Below, piece after piece: positions 1 through 12,200 of a stretch of DNA of 64,000 nucleotides. The translations under genes and the position numbers were made by a program. Below the pieces are notes generated by a model. The model made no database searches. It saw only the letters and a list, made by a program, of their open reading frames with translations, and was not told the DNA's origin. The stretch covers positions 6,129,501 through 6,193,500 of the forward strand of contig NC_064043.1 of NCBI RefSeq assembly GCF_932526225.1, read 5' to 3'. Position 1 is the first letter of the stretch; every line of letters begins with the position of its first letter. The DNA is from Nematostella vectensis. Lineage: Eukaryota; Cnidaria; Anthozoa; Actiniaria; Edwardsiidae.

Positions 1-410
1 TTATTTCTTAAACCACCATTTTCTTGAGTATGTACAATATGTTCTTTTAATAATTTGACGGTACTTATAAAACTATACTACATGATTATTCAGTAAGCTC
101 TTCCATTCTAATTAAATCCTATTTAAATGAACAGTTGGAAAAATGGAGCACAGTCTATCTACATTGTATACCCATGGCAGCAGGCTATGTGCAACTAAAG
201 AATAATTGCTACCAATATTTTTATTATTTTTTGTCTCTTCTAAGTTTCTAAGATAGTTATTACATTTGTAGAAACCTCGTATTGATTTGTTCCTTCTTGG
301 TATCACATCTGTGTGGGCAACCAAAGCTACCTGCACCGATCGGTTATGGTGTATATCTTTAAGTCTTTTGTAGGTAATAGCAACTTAGACTGCAGCTTAG
401 ACTTCGACAC
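1..410. other. Downstream flank of the deiodinase gene, no gene seen
   Basis: AT-rich sequence after the deiodinase stop codon. A minus-strand AATAAA lies near position 220 and could be its poly(A) signal. Only short chance ORFs are present; none resembles a protein I recognise. Confidence 0.4.
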
Positions 411-1650
<1,240 letters not shown>

Positions 1651-3097
1651 TTTTGCTGCGTAACAACTTTTGCAGGAGATGCGTCTAGCTCCGAGGCCTA
1701 ACCAATTATGCTCTCCACGGCCCTTGAGTGCGATCTTATGACTTGGGAAAATATTCTAGTAATTTGTATTCCGTGCACTAGCTAGGATAACTGACCTTTG
1801 TTGCACTCCGCCAAAAACCCCGAGAGCCACAAGCGCATTGGACGAGAACTCAAAATAAGTAAACAAATCGCGCTAAAGAAAGACACTGTGTTTTCGCGCA
1901 TTCTGTGTTGTTTTTTTCTGTTCGCTCATGTTTGTTGCTCGTTGGGCTATTGTAGGCGCAGAACGCAGCGCATTTGGCTCTGGCTGCGGGGCCCGGCAGG
2001 TTCACTCCATCGCCTTTGAGTCGTGTTTGCCGCCATTGTGGAGCGGCATGCAGTGTGTTGACCTTTGGTAAGCCATGCCTCGCGCACAAGCTCCTTTATG
2101 CACGCAACGCTTAGCCCTTAAACGCCCAACAAGCGCATTGATATTGCCTCTGTCAGGTAGATACTTGGCATGGCAACATACCTAATTAAATATAAGGTCA
2201 TTGCAGCGTCGAGAGGACAAAGCGTATATCTTTAAAAAAAACGCGCTCAAGTCAGACAAACCATCATTGTCATAACAGAACTCCTAGCAAATAGACTTTA
2301 AAATTCCATGCTTATTGTAAACACCAAGCCATGCTCGCGCCAGATAAACTTTAGTAAAGGGACAATTATAGGCTAGTCCCTCTCCCTTTTATGTAGTCTT
2401 CCAAGAGATTGCCAAGATTTGATAAAGCCTGTGTCATACACGAACTGTGCTCCAGTAGCGCGGCTCACGCGATTGCTCGCTAATACTCTTAACACTTAGC
2501 TCTGTTAAAGAGAAACTTCCGGTTATAACACTCAACAGTAACGACTAGGCGGAGAGTGTAATCACTCTCGTACGTCCGGAAGTACTTAATTACCCCTATC
2601 AACAAGATAGTTTCCGGTTCGTTTTGTGAGCAAAGTAAACTTGATGTAACAATGATACAGTAGACAAGTGATTTCTAGATAACGTTATTATTGACCCCTA
2701 CTGAGAAAGTCCTATCGATTCGCTCGAAGCGCGACGCACTTGATTACTAATGTAAGTATTAAATTTGCTATCTATAAAATGATGATGCAAGTACAACGCT
2801 CAATTACAAGTAAATAGACACTGCACATCTTTGCTTGTGCTTACTGCAAAACGATAAACCGTGCCAGGCTCCTTGATTAAATAATCGATGGCTATAGTCG
2901 TAATAATGCTAATACTCGTTTTGGTAAGCGCCTTTGAAAATAGCAACCTCTCTGGAGTAAGCCCCATCTCTAAGGCATTAAAAATTGAGCAAACTTCCCT
3001 TTATAAAAATCCACAGAGCGTGTAGGAATGCCCTTACGAAGGTGAAATGTCATCTATGTGGACAATATTAATTAATCACAAAGTGATATTATCAGTA
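1651..3097. other. Intergenic, upstream of the deiodinase
   Basis: This is the 5' flank of the deiodinase (minus strand), followed by unique AT-rich sequence up to the minisatellite. I see no exon-like open stretch with splice sites and no RNA gene. Confidence 0.4.
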
Positions 3098-6000
3098 GGT
3101 ACAAGAGGTGTCATTATCAGAGGGGGTACAAGAGGTGTCATTATCAGGGGGGTACAAGAGGTGTCATTATCAGAGGGGTACAAGAGGTGTCATTATCAGA
3201 GGGGTACAAGAGGTGTTATTATCAGGGGGTACAAGAGGTGTCATTATCAGGGGGTACAAGAGGTGTCATTATCAGAGGGGTACATGAGGTGTCATTATCA
3301 GGGGGGTACATGAGGTGTCATTATCAGAGGGGTACATGAGGTGTCATTATCAGAGGGGTAAATGAGGTGTCATTATCAGAGGGGTACAAGAGGTGTCATT
3401 ATCAGAGGGGTACAAGAGGTGTCATTATCAGAGGGGTACAAGAGGTGTCATTATCAGAGGGGGTTTATGAGGTGTCATTATCAGAGGGGTACAAGAGATG
3501 TCATTATCAGAGGGGTACAAGAGGTGTCATTATCAGAGGGGGTTTATGAGGTGTCATTATCAGAGGGGTACAAGAGGTGTCATTATCAGGGGGGTACAAG
3601 AGATGTCATTATCAGAGGGGTACATGAGGTGTCATTATCAGAGGGGTACAAGAGGTGTCATTATCAGAGGGGTACATGAGGTGTCACTATCAGAGGGGTA
3701 CAAGAGGTGTCATTATCAGAGGGGTACATGAGGTGTTATTATCAGAGGGGTACAAGAGGTGTCATTATCAGAGGGGTACACGAGGTGTCATTATCAGAGG
3801 GGTACAAGAGGTGTCATTATCAGAGGGGTACAAGAGGTGTCATTATCAGAGGGGTACATGAGGTGTTATTATCAGAGGGGTACAAGAGGTGTCATTATCA
3901 GAGGGGTACATGAGGTGTCATTATCAGAGGGGTACAAGAGGTGTCATTATCAGAGGGGTACATGAGGTGTTATTATCAGAGGGGTACAAGAGCTGTCATT
4001 ATCAGGGGGGTACAAGAGGTGTCATTATCAGAGGGGTACATGAGGTGTTATAATCAGAGGGGTACAAGAGGTGTCATTATCAGGGGGGTACATGAGGTGT
4101 CATTATCAGAGGGGTACATGAGGTGTCATTATCAGAATGGTACAAGAGGTGTCATTATCAGAGGGGTACAAGAAGTGTCATTATCAGAGAGGTACAAGAG
4201 GTGTCATTATCAGAATGGTACAAGAGGTGTCACTATCAGAGGGGTACAAGAGGTGTCAGTATCAGAGGGGTACAAGAGGTATCATTATCAGAGGCGTACA
4301 TGAGGTGTCATTATCAGAGGGGTACAAGAGGTGTCATTATCAGGGGGTACATGAGGTCATTATCAGGGGGGTACATGAGGTGTCATTATCAGAGGGGTAC
4401 AAGAGGTGTCACTATCAGGGGGGTACATGAGGTGTCATTATCAGAGGGGTACATGAGGTGTCATTATCAGAGGGGTACATGAGGTGTCATTATCAGAGGG
4501 GTACATGAGGTGTCATTATCAGAGGGGTACAAGAGGTGTCATTATCAGAGGGGTACAAGAGGTGTCATTATCAGAGGGGTACATGAGGTGTCACTATCAG
4601 AGGGGTACAAGAGGTGTCATTATCAGAGGGGGTACAAGAGGTGTCATTATCAGAGGGGTACAAGAGGTGTCATTATCAGAGGGGTACATGAGGTGTCATT
4701 ATCAGGGGGGTACAAGAGGTGTCATTATCAGGGGGGTACAAGAGGTGTCATTAGGGTACAAGAGGTGTCATTATCAGAGGGGTACAAGAGGTGTCATTAT
4801 CAGAGGGGTACATGAGGTGTCATTATCAGAGGGGTACAAGAGGTGTCATTATCAGAGGGGTACAAGAGGTGTCATTATCAGAATGGTACAAGAGGTGTCA
4901 TTATCAGAGGGGTACATGAGGTGTCACTATCAGAGGGGTACAAGAGGTGTCATTATCAGAGGGGGTACAAGAGGTGTCATTATCAGAGGGGTACAAGAGG
5001 TGTCATTATCAGAGGGGTACATGAGGTGTCATTATCAGGGGGGTACATGAGGTGTCATTATCAGAGGGGTACAAGAGGTGTCATTATCAGAGGGGTACAA
5101 GAGGTGTCATTATCAGAGGGGTACATGAGGTGTCACTATCAGAGGGGTACAAGAGGTGTCATTATCAGAGGGGGTACAAGAGGTGTCATTATCAGAGGGG
5201 TACAAGAGGTGTCATTATCAGAGGGGTACATGAGGTGTCATTATCAGGGGGGTACAAGAGGTGTCATTATCAGGGGGGTACAAGAGGTGTCATTAGGGTA
5301 CAAGAGGTGTCATTATCAGAGGGGTACAAGAGGTGTCATTATCAGAGGGGTACATGAGGTGTCATTATCAGAGGGGTACAAGAGGTGTCATTATCAGAGG
5401 GGTACAAGAGGTGTCATTATCAGAGGGGTACAAGAGGTGTCATTATCAGAGGGGTACAAGAGGTGTCATTATCAGAGGGGTACATGAGGTGTCACTATCA
5501 GAGGGGTACATGAGGTGTCATTATCAGAGGGGTACAAGAGGTGTCATTATCAGGGGTACATGAGGTGTCATTATCAGGGGGGTACAAGAGGTGTCATTAT
5601 CAGAGGGGTACAAGAGGTATCATTATCAGAGGGGTACAAGAGGTATCATTATCAGGGGGGTACATGAGGTGTCATTATCAGAGGGGTACATGAGGTGTCA
5701 TTATCAGAGGGGTACAAGAGGTGTCATTATCAGAGGGGTACAAGAGGTGTCATTATCAGAGGGGTAAATGAGGTGTCATTATCATAGGGGTACATGAGGT
5801 GTCATTATCAGAGGGGTACATGAGGTGTCATTATCAGAAGGGTACAAGAGGTGTCATTATCAGAGGGGTACAAGAGGTGTCATTATCAGAGGGGGTACAT
5901 GAGGTGTTATTATCAGAGGGGTACAAGAGGTGTCATTATCAGGGGGTACATGAGGTGTCATTATCAGGGGGTACATGAGGTGTCATTATCAGAGGGGTAC

Positions 6001-7212
6001 AAGAGGTGTCATTATCAGAGGGGTACAAGAGGTGTCATTATCAGAGGGGGTACATGAGGTGTCATTATCAGAGGGGTACATGAGGTGTCATTATCAGAGG
6101 GGTACAAGAGGTGTCATTATCAGAGGGGTACAAGAGGTGTCATTATCAGAGGGGTACAAGAGGTGTCATTATCAGAGGGGTACATGAGGTGTCATTATCA
6201 GAGGGGTACATGAGGTGTCATTATCAGAGGGGTACATGAGGTGTCATTATCAGAGGGGTACAAGAGGTGTCATTATCAGAGGGGTACAAGAGGTGTCATT
6301 ATCAGAGGGGTACAAGAGGTGTCACTATCAGGGGTACAAGAGGTGTCATTATCAGAGGGGGTACATGAGGTGTTATTATCAGAGGGGTACATGAGGTGTC
6401 ATTATCAGGGGGGTACAAGAGGTGTCATTATCAGAGGGGTACAAGAGGTGTCATTATCAGAGGGGTACAAGAGATGTCATTATCAGAGGGGTACATGAGG
6501 TGTCATTATCAGAGGGGTACAAGAGGTGTCATTATCAGAGGGGTACAAGAGGTGTCATTATCAGAGGGGTACATGAGGTGTCATTATCAGAGGGGTACAT
6601 GAGGTGTCATTATCAGAGGGGTACATGAGGTGTCATTATCAGAGGGGTACAAGAGGTGTCATTATCAGAGGGGTACATGAGGTGTTATTATCAGAGGGAT
6701 ACAAGAGGTGTCATTATCAGAGGGGTACAAGAGGTGTCATTATCAGAGGGGGTACATGAGGTGTTATTATCAGAGGGGTACATGAGGTGTCATTATCAGG
6801 GGGGTACAAGAGGTGTCATTATCAGAGGGGTACAAGAGGTGTCATTATCAGAGGGGTACAAGAGATGTCATTATCAGAGGGGTACATGAGGTGTCATTAT
6901 CAGAGGGGTACAAGAGGTGTCATTATCAGAGGGGTACAAGAGGTGTCATTATCAGAGGGGTACATGAGGTATCATTATCAGAGGGGTACAAGAGGTGTCA
7001 TTATCAGAGGGGTACATGAGGTGTCATTATCAGAGGGGTACATGAGGTGTCACTATCAGGGGTACAAGAGGTGTCATTATCAGAGGGGTACAAGAGGTGT
7101 CATTATCAGAGGGGTACAAGAGGTGTCATTATCAGAGGGGTACATGAGGTGTCATTATCAGAGGGGTACAAGAGGTGTCATTATCAGGGGGGTACAAAAG
7201 GTGTCATTATCG
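3098..7212. repeat. Large 26-bp minisatellite array (about 158 units)
   Basis: Tandem units with consensus GGGGTACAAGAGGTGTCATT followed by ATCAGA. The main variants are ACAAGAG versus ACATGAG, CATTATC versus CACTATC or TATTATC, and AGAGGGG versus AGGGGGG. There are occasional one-base gains and losses, and short units at 4741-4760 and 5281-5300. The unit has no stop in any forward frame. This produces many overlapping open frames with a 26-residue period, which I do not regard as genes because they shift frame at each indel and lack a conserved start. Larger blocks are duplicated inside the array: 4510-4815 matches 5052-5357, and 6396-6628 nearly matches 6787-7019. Confidence 0.98.
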
Positions 7213-8253
7213 GAAAACTGATCGCTTTTTTCGGCTTCTGTTTACTCCAGCTCCCTTTCTATTTACGGTAGCCACGATCTCCTGTTCCCGGTTACCCAAA
7301 CACCGTTTCCAGGCGGGTCTCGTTTATATTTCATTCGCATATGCTGCCTGGAGTAGCAACTGGGTTACGTTTATTTAACATTTGCCCCCATGGGCAAGTG
7401 CGAGCAAGCATTTTTTTTACGGTGATCCTGTGCTTGACACTGCACGTAATTTTTTTAGGATTCTCAATTGCTCTCTGGAGTTCCTTATATTATCAGCAAT
7501 ATTGAATATTGTAGTAACGTTATAGCTATGTTGACAAAGTGGGTCAGCTTTTTTTTATCACAAAGTACGTCTTTACAGCGTGAGACTCTACACTTCAAAT
7601 CGCATGATTTATTATTTGTTGACGCTATATTTAGGTTTAAGACCCCCTCACCCGAGGCCTGTGCCAAGGAAATATGAATCACAGTATTTTCTTTGCGTGC
7701 ATTCCAATGTAGCTTGCTTTTGTTGTTCTACTAAAAATGTCATAAGCACGTGCGTGACTGGACAAAGAAGTACAAAAGCTAAAGGCAGCAATGTAGACCT
7801 AGTTCGCATTACTATAGCAACACACCCATTCCCAAGACACGCAAGCGCGAAAAAGACCCCGCGAAATTTTCCGTTGTACATCTCAGCGAGCTGTGCGTGG
7901 CGTAACCGAGTACCATTGATGCGCGGGTACCTCAGGTTCCTTTGTGTTGTACAGTTCGCTAGATAGCGGTGCTGGGGCCGAAATCTCCAGCTTAGCTGTA
8001 AAGCTTTATGCTGCCATACGGGGTTTCAGCGCATGCCTGGAGGTATGGTCTATTCTGGTCTATTTTTTCTCATTTTACCGGATCTGGACGAGGTTCGATT
8101 CTCGGCCCTGTACTCGAATTTTTTTCACTGTTTACCAGTTAAAATTCCATAATCCTTGCTCACTCTTGCTTCCCTTTGATCACCCCCTTTCCCAGTTGTA
8201 TCAAGGAATAAAGTGGGTACTGGTACGGGTACACACCCAAAAAAGACAATATG
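7213..8253. other. Intergenic between the minisatellite and the LTR element
   Basis: No gene recognised. Near 8092-8103 there is a good tRNA-type B-box (GGTTCGATTCTC) without a convincing A-box. It may be a fragment of an old SINE. Confidence 0.3.
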
Positions 8254-8257
8254 CTTG

Positions 8258-9089
8258 TGTAACCGTCGGAACTTGACTTACCGTGCGGTTACGAAAAATG
8301 TAGAAACAAATGAAATACTGAAAGCAAAACTATCAGGTTCTGACACCAGCCAAAACGTAGGCAAAAATAAATGGAATGAAACGAAAACGATCGAGCGAAA
8401 GACAACGTGAGAACGAATACATGATGCAAGGCATGGACATAAGGATTTATTAACAAATTAAATAATAACTTTTAAGTGATAACAAACATACTCAAATCAC
8501 GAGAAAAGGTAACCTAAACCAAAGGCTAGTTTTAAAAACAAAGTACTTACAACCGGTAAATCAAACTGAACACAACTGGCATGACAGGCCCGTACGGACA
8601 GCGCTCTAAGCTTGTAGCTTATCTCTGCTGACTGTCTTCCCTGAGCAACTGCATATCTCGCTCCCGCATCACGCCGCGCAAGCAATGCGTCTCCTTTGCT
8701 CAACGGTACTAAAAAAAAAACTAACAGATACTGTAAAAACAGCCGCTTTTATACTCGCTTGGGGACGCGCATTTTTCTAGGGACGCTAACATTTACTACC
8801 GTTCAAATTACTCAGCGTCCATTGTCCTGTCAAATTTAGAAACTAATCTTCCTGGGAAATGGTAAAGGACGCTAAACTTAAGTCAATTATCACTATCAAT
8901 CTATTGATACTAATATAAAGGAACTCGAAACGTGTTGAAAGTAAATTCCTAAACATGCACGGATCGAATTAGAATCACGTTTGAGAAACAATCTGTAAAA
9001 TACGTAAAACAATTATAATCGCAATCAAAAAATCGCTTCCTTAAAATCTTAGCAAAATCTAAAATAACCCAAAATACCACCCGGTCACA
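8258..9089 (-). repeat. 3' LTR (in element orientation)
   Basis: Differs from the other LTR by about ten substitutions and five small indels by eye, so the insertion is fairly young. On the minus strand, a TATAAAAG box lies at 8753-8746 and an AATAAA at 8451-8446. This places R at roughly 8725 to 8430. The strand and signal order agree with the PBS and purine tract. Confidence 0.85.
8497..8703 (-). CDS. Short ORF in the LTR R region (68 aa), function unknown
   Basis: It begins about 45 bp downstream of the LTR TATA box and would be the first ATG of the element's RNA. An identical 68-residue frame sits in the other LTR. It has no recognised domain: a basic, alanine-rich start and a hydrophobic end. 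A strong donor-like GTAAGT lies inside it on the minus strand near 8550, so it may instead be the coding start of a spliced RNA. Its presence in both copies follows from LTR duplication and does not by itself show selection. Confidence 0.3.
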   Translation of the reverse strand: MSKGDALLARRDAGARYAVAQGRQSAEISYKLRALSVRACHASCVQFDLPVVSTLFLKLAFGLGYLFS

Positions 9090-10556
9090 CTCGCCCCTCC
9101 TTTTGTTCATCACGTCCTCGTGTGAACTAAAACCGAAATATAACTACATAAACCTTCCTCAAAATAGCCTGACAAGTCCGGTTATACTAATCATTACTCT
9201 TATAACATACGCTATGTCGAAACAGCAAGAATACTTCCAAATAACTTGAGCAACACCAGTGTCATAGAGGGCTGGCGTTCGCCTAGTGGTCCTCGTGAGA
9301 GCTAAACCACTAGAGCACAACTGTAGAGCACTGCGTATCGCCGTCCATGTATCCATCTTGCTCGTTTTAGCTTCCTTTTTAAAAGTCAAGTCTATCTGCG
9401 GAACCATCTCTCATTTTCTCATCTTTTCTTTTATCGCTATTCGCCAATCGTGTTGGAGGAACATAAAACACTGTGGAAACCAGCCGGGCGCCTTGAGCTA
9501 GTCCCCTAAATACCAAATTCCCCGCTTGCCACACTTTCGCCAGAAGGTCATTCATCGGGTAAACCGCATACACGCAAAAGTCTACTGCTTCCTTGAAGAT
9601 ACTGGAGGTCCCTTTTGGGAAATCGCCATCCCAGCTCCCCAAATACAGCAACCTTTAAATCATATGATCCCTCTGCCTCCTTACCAACGGTCACTTGCAT
9701 CGACATCGCGGCGCATCGCACGGCGTTTGCCTGTTTCTCGGCACGTCACGATCATGCAAGGGTTTGGATCAAATCCTCCACTCTCACACGGCGACCATCT
9801 TTTACATCCTCGTCTCTGGTCCGCTTTACTTTTGTCTTAGTCCATGTGAAGTTGGTTGTTGTCCTTTTCTACTCGACGAGCTGTCGGTTTTTGAACTCTT
9901 TCTGATGCAATGGAGAAATAGCTTTAGCCACTCGATTCATTCTTACTAGTCCTCTCTCATCCTCGTGCTTGACTAGCTTGCTGTCGCTTGAGTGCGTGCC
10001 TCTCGGAGATCGGACTCAATCGTAAGGGTCTAACGTGGCCCTGTGAGGATGCCGCAGCTTCAACCGCTAGCCTTACCGTATTACGGATCCATTCCTCGCT
10101 CCTATTCCTCTCTAAGACCCCACACTCAAACAGTCTCTTGCATAAACGTCGGGACAAACGCCGTGGGTAACCAGTCCATCTCTCGTCACTCCCCGACCAT
10201 GCAAGGGCAAGCAGACTTGACTAACACCCCTGAAGCTTCCGTCTTTTTCTCTCGTCGTGACCTTTTGCGTACTTTACACCGCTCTCATTACGTTACACCA
10301 TCGCGCTCGCGTCACTTGGAAATGTCAAAACCTTGTCGCGCGACGGACCAACTTCATCTTTTGTAGAACCGTCCGTCCCTCTGGCCCTCCTCGTTGCGAT
10401 CCTCGCAAGGCCATCAGAGTACGTCTCGCGTCCGGGCCGGCCATGACCAGTGTGTTGAGAACCGTTGTAACAAAAACTTACTTACACACAAACTAAAAAC
10501 TTAATGAAAAGCTACGCCATAGAATCGACTTGCATCCCACTTCTGAAGCACCAAAA
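9090..10556 (-). other. Interior of the LTR element, no intact retroviral-type genes
   Basis: The longest minus-strand frames are 66-90 aa (9957-10157, 9379-9651, 9159-9407) and none has a motif I can name. They could be remnants of a gag-like region. The stretch is slightly more GC-rich than its surroundings. Confidence 0.5.
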
Positions 10557-11395
10557 TGTAACCGTCGGAACTTGACATTTACCGTGCGGTTACGAAAAAT
10601 GTAGAAACAAATGAAATACTGAAAGCAAAACTATCAGGTTCTGACACCAGCCAAAAAGTAGGCAAAAATAAATGGAATGAAACGAAAACGATCGAGCGAA
10701 AGACAACGTGAGAACGAATACATGATGCAAGGCATGGACTTTTAAGGATTTATTAACAAATAAAATAATAACTTTTAAGTGATAACAAACATAATCAAAT
10801 CACGAGAAAAGGTAACCTAAACCAAAGGCTAGTTTTAAAAACAAAGTACTTACAACCGGTAAATCAAACTGAACACAACTGGCATGACAGGCCCGTACGG
10901 ACAGCGCTCTAAGCTTGTAGCTTATCTCTGCTGACTGTCTTCCCTGAGCAACTGCATATCTCGCTCCCGCATCACGCCGCGCAAGCAATGCGTCTCCTTT
11001 GCTCAACGGTACTAAAAAAAAAAACTAACAGATTCTGTAAAAACAGCCGCTTTTATACTCGCTTGGGGAGGCGCATTTTTCTAGGGACGCTAACATTTAC
11101 TACCGTTCAAATTACTCAGCGTCCATATTGTCCTGTCAAATTTAGAAACTAATCTTCCTGGGAAATGGTAAAGGACGCTAAACTTAAGTCAATTATCACT
11201 ATCAAGCTATTGATACTAATATAAAGGAATTCGAAACGTGTTGAAAGTAAATTCCTAAACGTGCACGGATCGAATTAGAATCACGTTTGAGAAACAATCT
11301 GTAAAATACGTAAAACAATTATAATCGCAATCCAAAAATCGCTTCCTTAAAATCTTAGCAAAATCTAAAATAACCCAAAATACCACCCGGTCACA
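10557..11395 (-). repeat. 5' LTR (in element orientation)
   Basis: Carries the promoter that would drive the element: minus-strand TATAAAAG at 11057-11050, followed by the second copy of the 68-aa ORF (11006-10800). The adjoining primer-binding-like site occupies about 10539-10556. Confidence 0.85.
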
Positions 11396-11399
11396 CTTG

Positions 11400-12200
11400 G
11401 TCACCAATGCTCATGGGAAAAAGAGCAAAAACTAAAAAAAAAAAAAAAAATGCAGGGTACATAATAATACCGAGTACCGCTTGCAAAGCAGGCTAATTTG
11501 CCGCCTTGGTTTCGCGTTTTTTTCCATATGAAGAAAACGTTGTCGTTATGAGGGACTGGTACCGAGGAATCTTGTTTCTTTTTAGATACTTTCTCCATTG
11601 ACTGAAGATGGTCACAGTCTATGTTTTTATCTTATTACAAGTCATAAAGTTCATTCACGAAGCACCTGCGGTCCGGTAACCTTAAAAATAAATAGAATCG
11701 TGCAGTCTTTCCAAATAAGGAATATATTAGTTTCCTTATATGGAAACGACCGCGTTTGGCAAAAACGACAATTTTTGGCTGAATTTTTTTGATATGTCTT
11801 CCCCACCAACGCGCCGCTGGGGGTCGCGGGTGTCGAGTTACTCATTTACCAGGTGGCGGCGGCGGTTACACAGCGCGTCGTTCGAAAGGTCGCAAGCTTG
11901 TAGGGACAGCGCTCGCTGTAGGAGCGAAACCAAGGGAAATACATCCAGTTGAAGTAGGGATACGTGTTTTATACCACATTAACAAGACATTAGACCTTAT
12001 TTGGGAGTAAAATTATCCTATATAGCCAGTGGTACAAGACCCCGCGGCGCTGTCACAATCTCTGTTTACTAGTTCCCAGCCCCTCGCTTTCCGGGGGAGT
12101 AGTCAAAACCAACATGGCCGACGACCGAAGGCAAGCCTTGTGTGCATTCCACAGCGGCCATGCACGTTGTCTTTATTAGACCCCTCCATCAACGCGCAGT
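11400..12200. other. 5' flank of the RhoGAP gene
   Basis: It holds an A-run near 11432 and a short GC-rich patch at 11805-11940. No independent gene is seen. An in-frame TAG at 12177 lies upstream of the RhoGAP start. Confidence 0.4.

Larger units (their letters stand above)
8254..11399 (-). mobile_element. Short LTR retrotransposon, minus orientation, probably non-autonomous
   Basis: Two direct repeats of about 835 bp (8258-9089 and 10557-11395) bound a 1.47-kb interior. LTR ends on the plus strand are TGTAACCG and CGGTCACA, a near-perfect inverted pair. The 4-bp sequence CTTG flanks the element at 8254-8257 and 11396-11399 and fits a target-site duplication. Orientation is minus. Next to the right-hand LTR (minus-strand 5' LTR) is a primer-binding-like TGGTGCTTCAGAAGTGGG, whose complement resembles a Leu-type tRNA 3' end with a small insertion. 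Next to the left LTR is a purine tract, AAAAGGAGGGGCGAG. The interior has only short ORFs; I recognise no gag, protease, reverse transcriptase or integrase. It is therefore either a deleted copy or a non-autonomous family mobilised in trans. Confidence 0.85.

Noticed and set aside
3098..7212. CRISPR-like array
   Set aside because: Units are contiguous with no unique spacers, and the sequence is a eukaryotic genome.
3047..7271. Many overlapping plus-strand frames (60-214 aa) with RGVIIRG/KRCHYQRG repeats
   Set aside because: All follow from a stop-free 26-bp repeat read in three frames. Frames shift at each indel, and there is no single start or conserved frame.
8497..11006. Duplicated host gene (identical 68-aa ORFs at 8497-8703 and 10800-11006)
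   Set aside because: The whole flanking 835 bp is duplicated with LTR ends and a TSD, so the pair comes from the retrotransposon LTRs.
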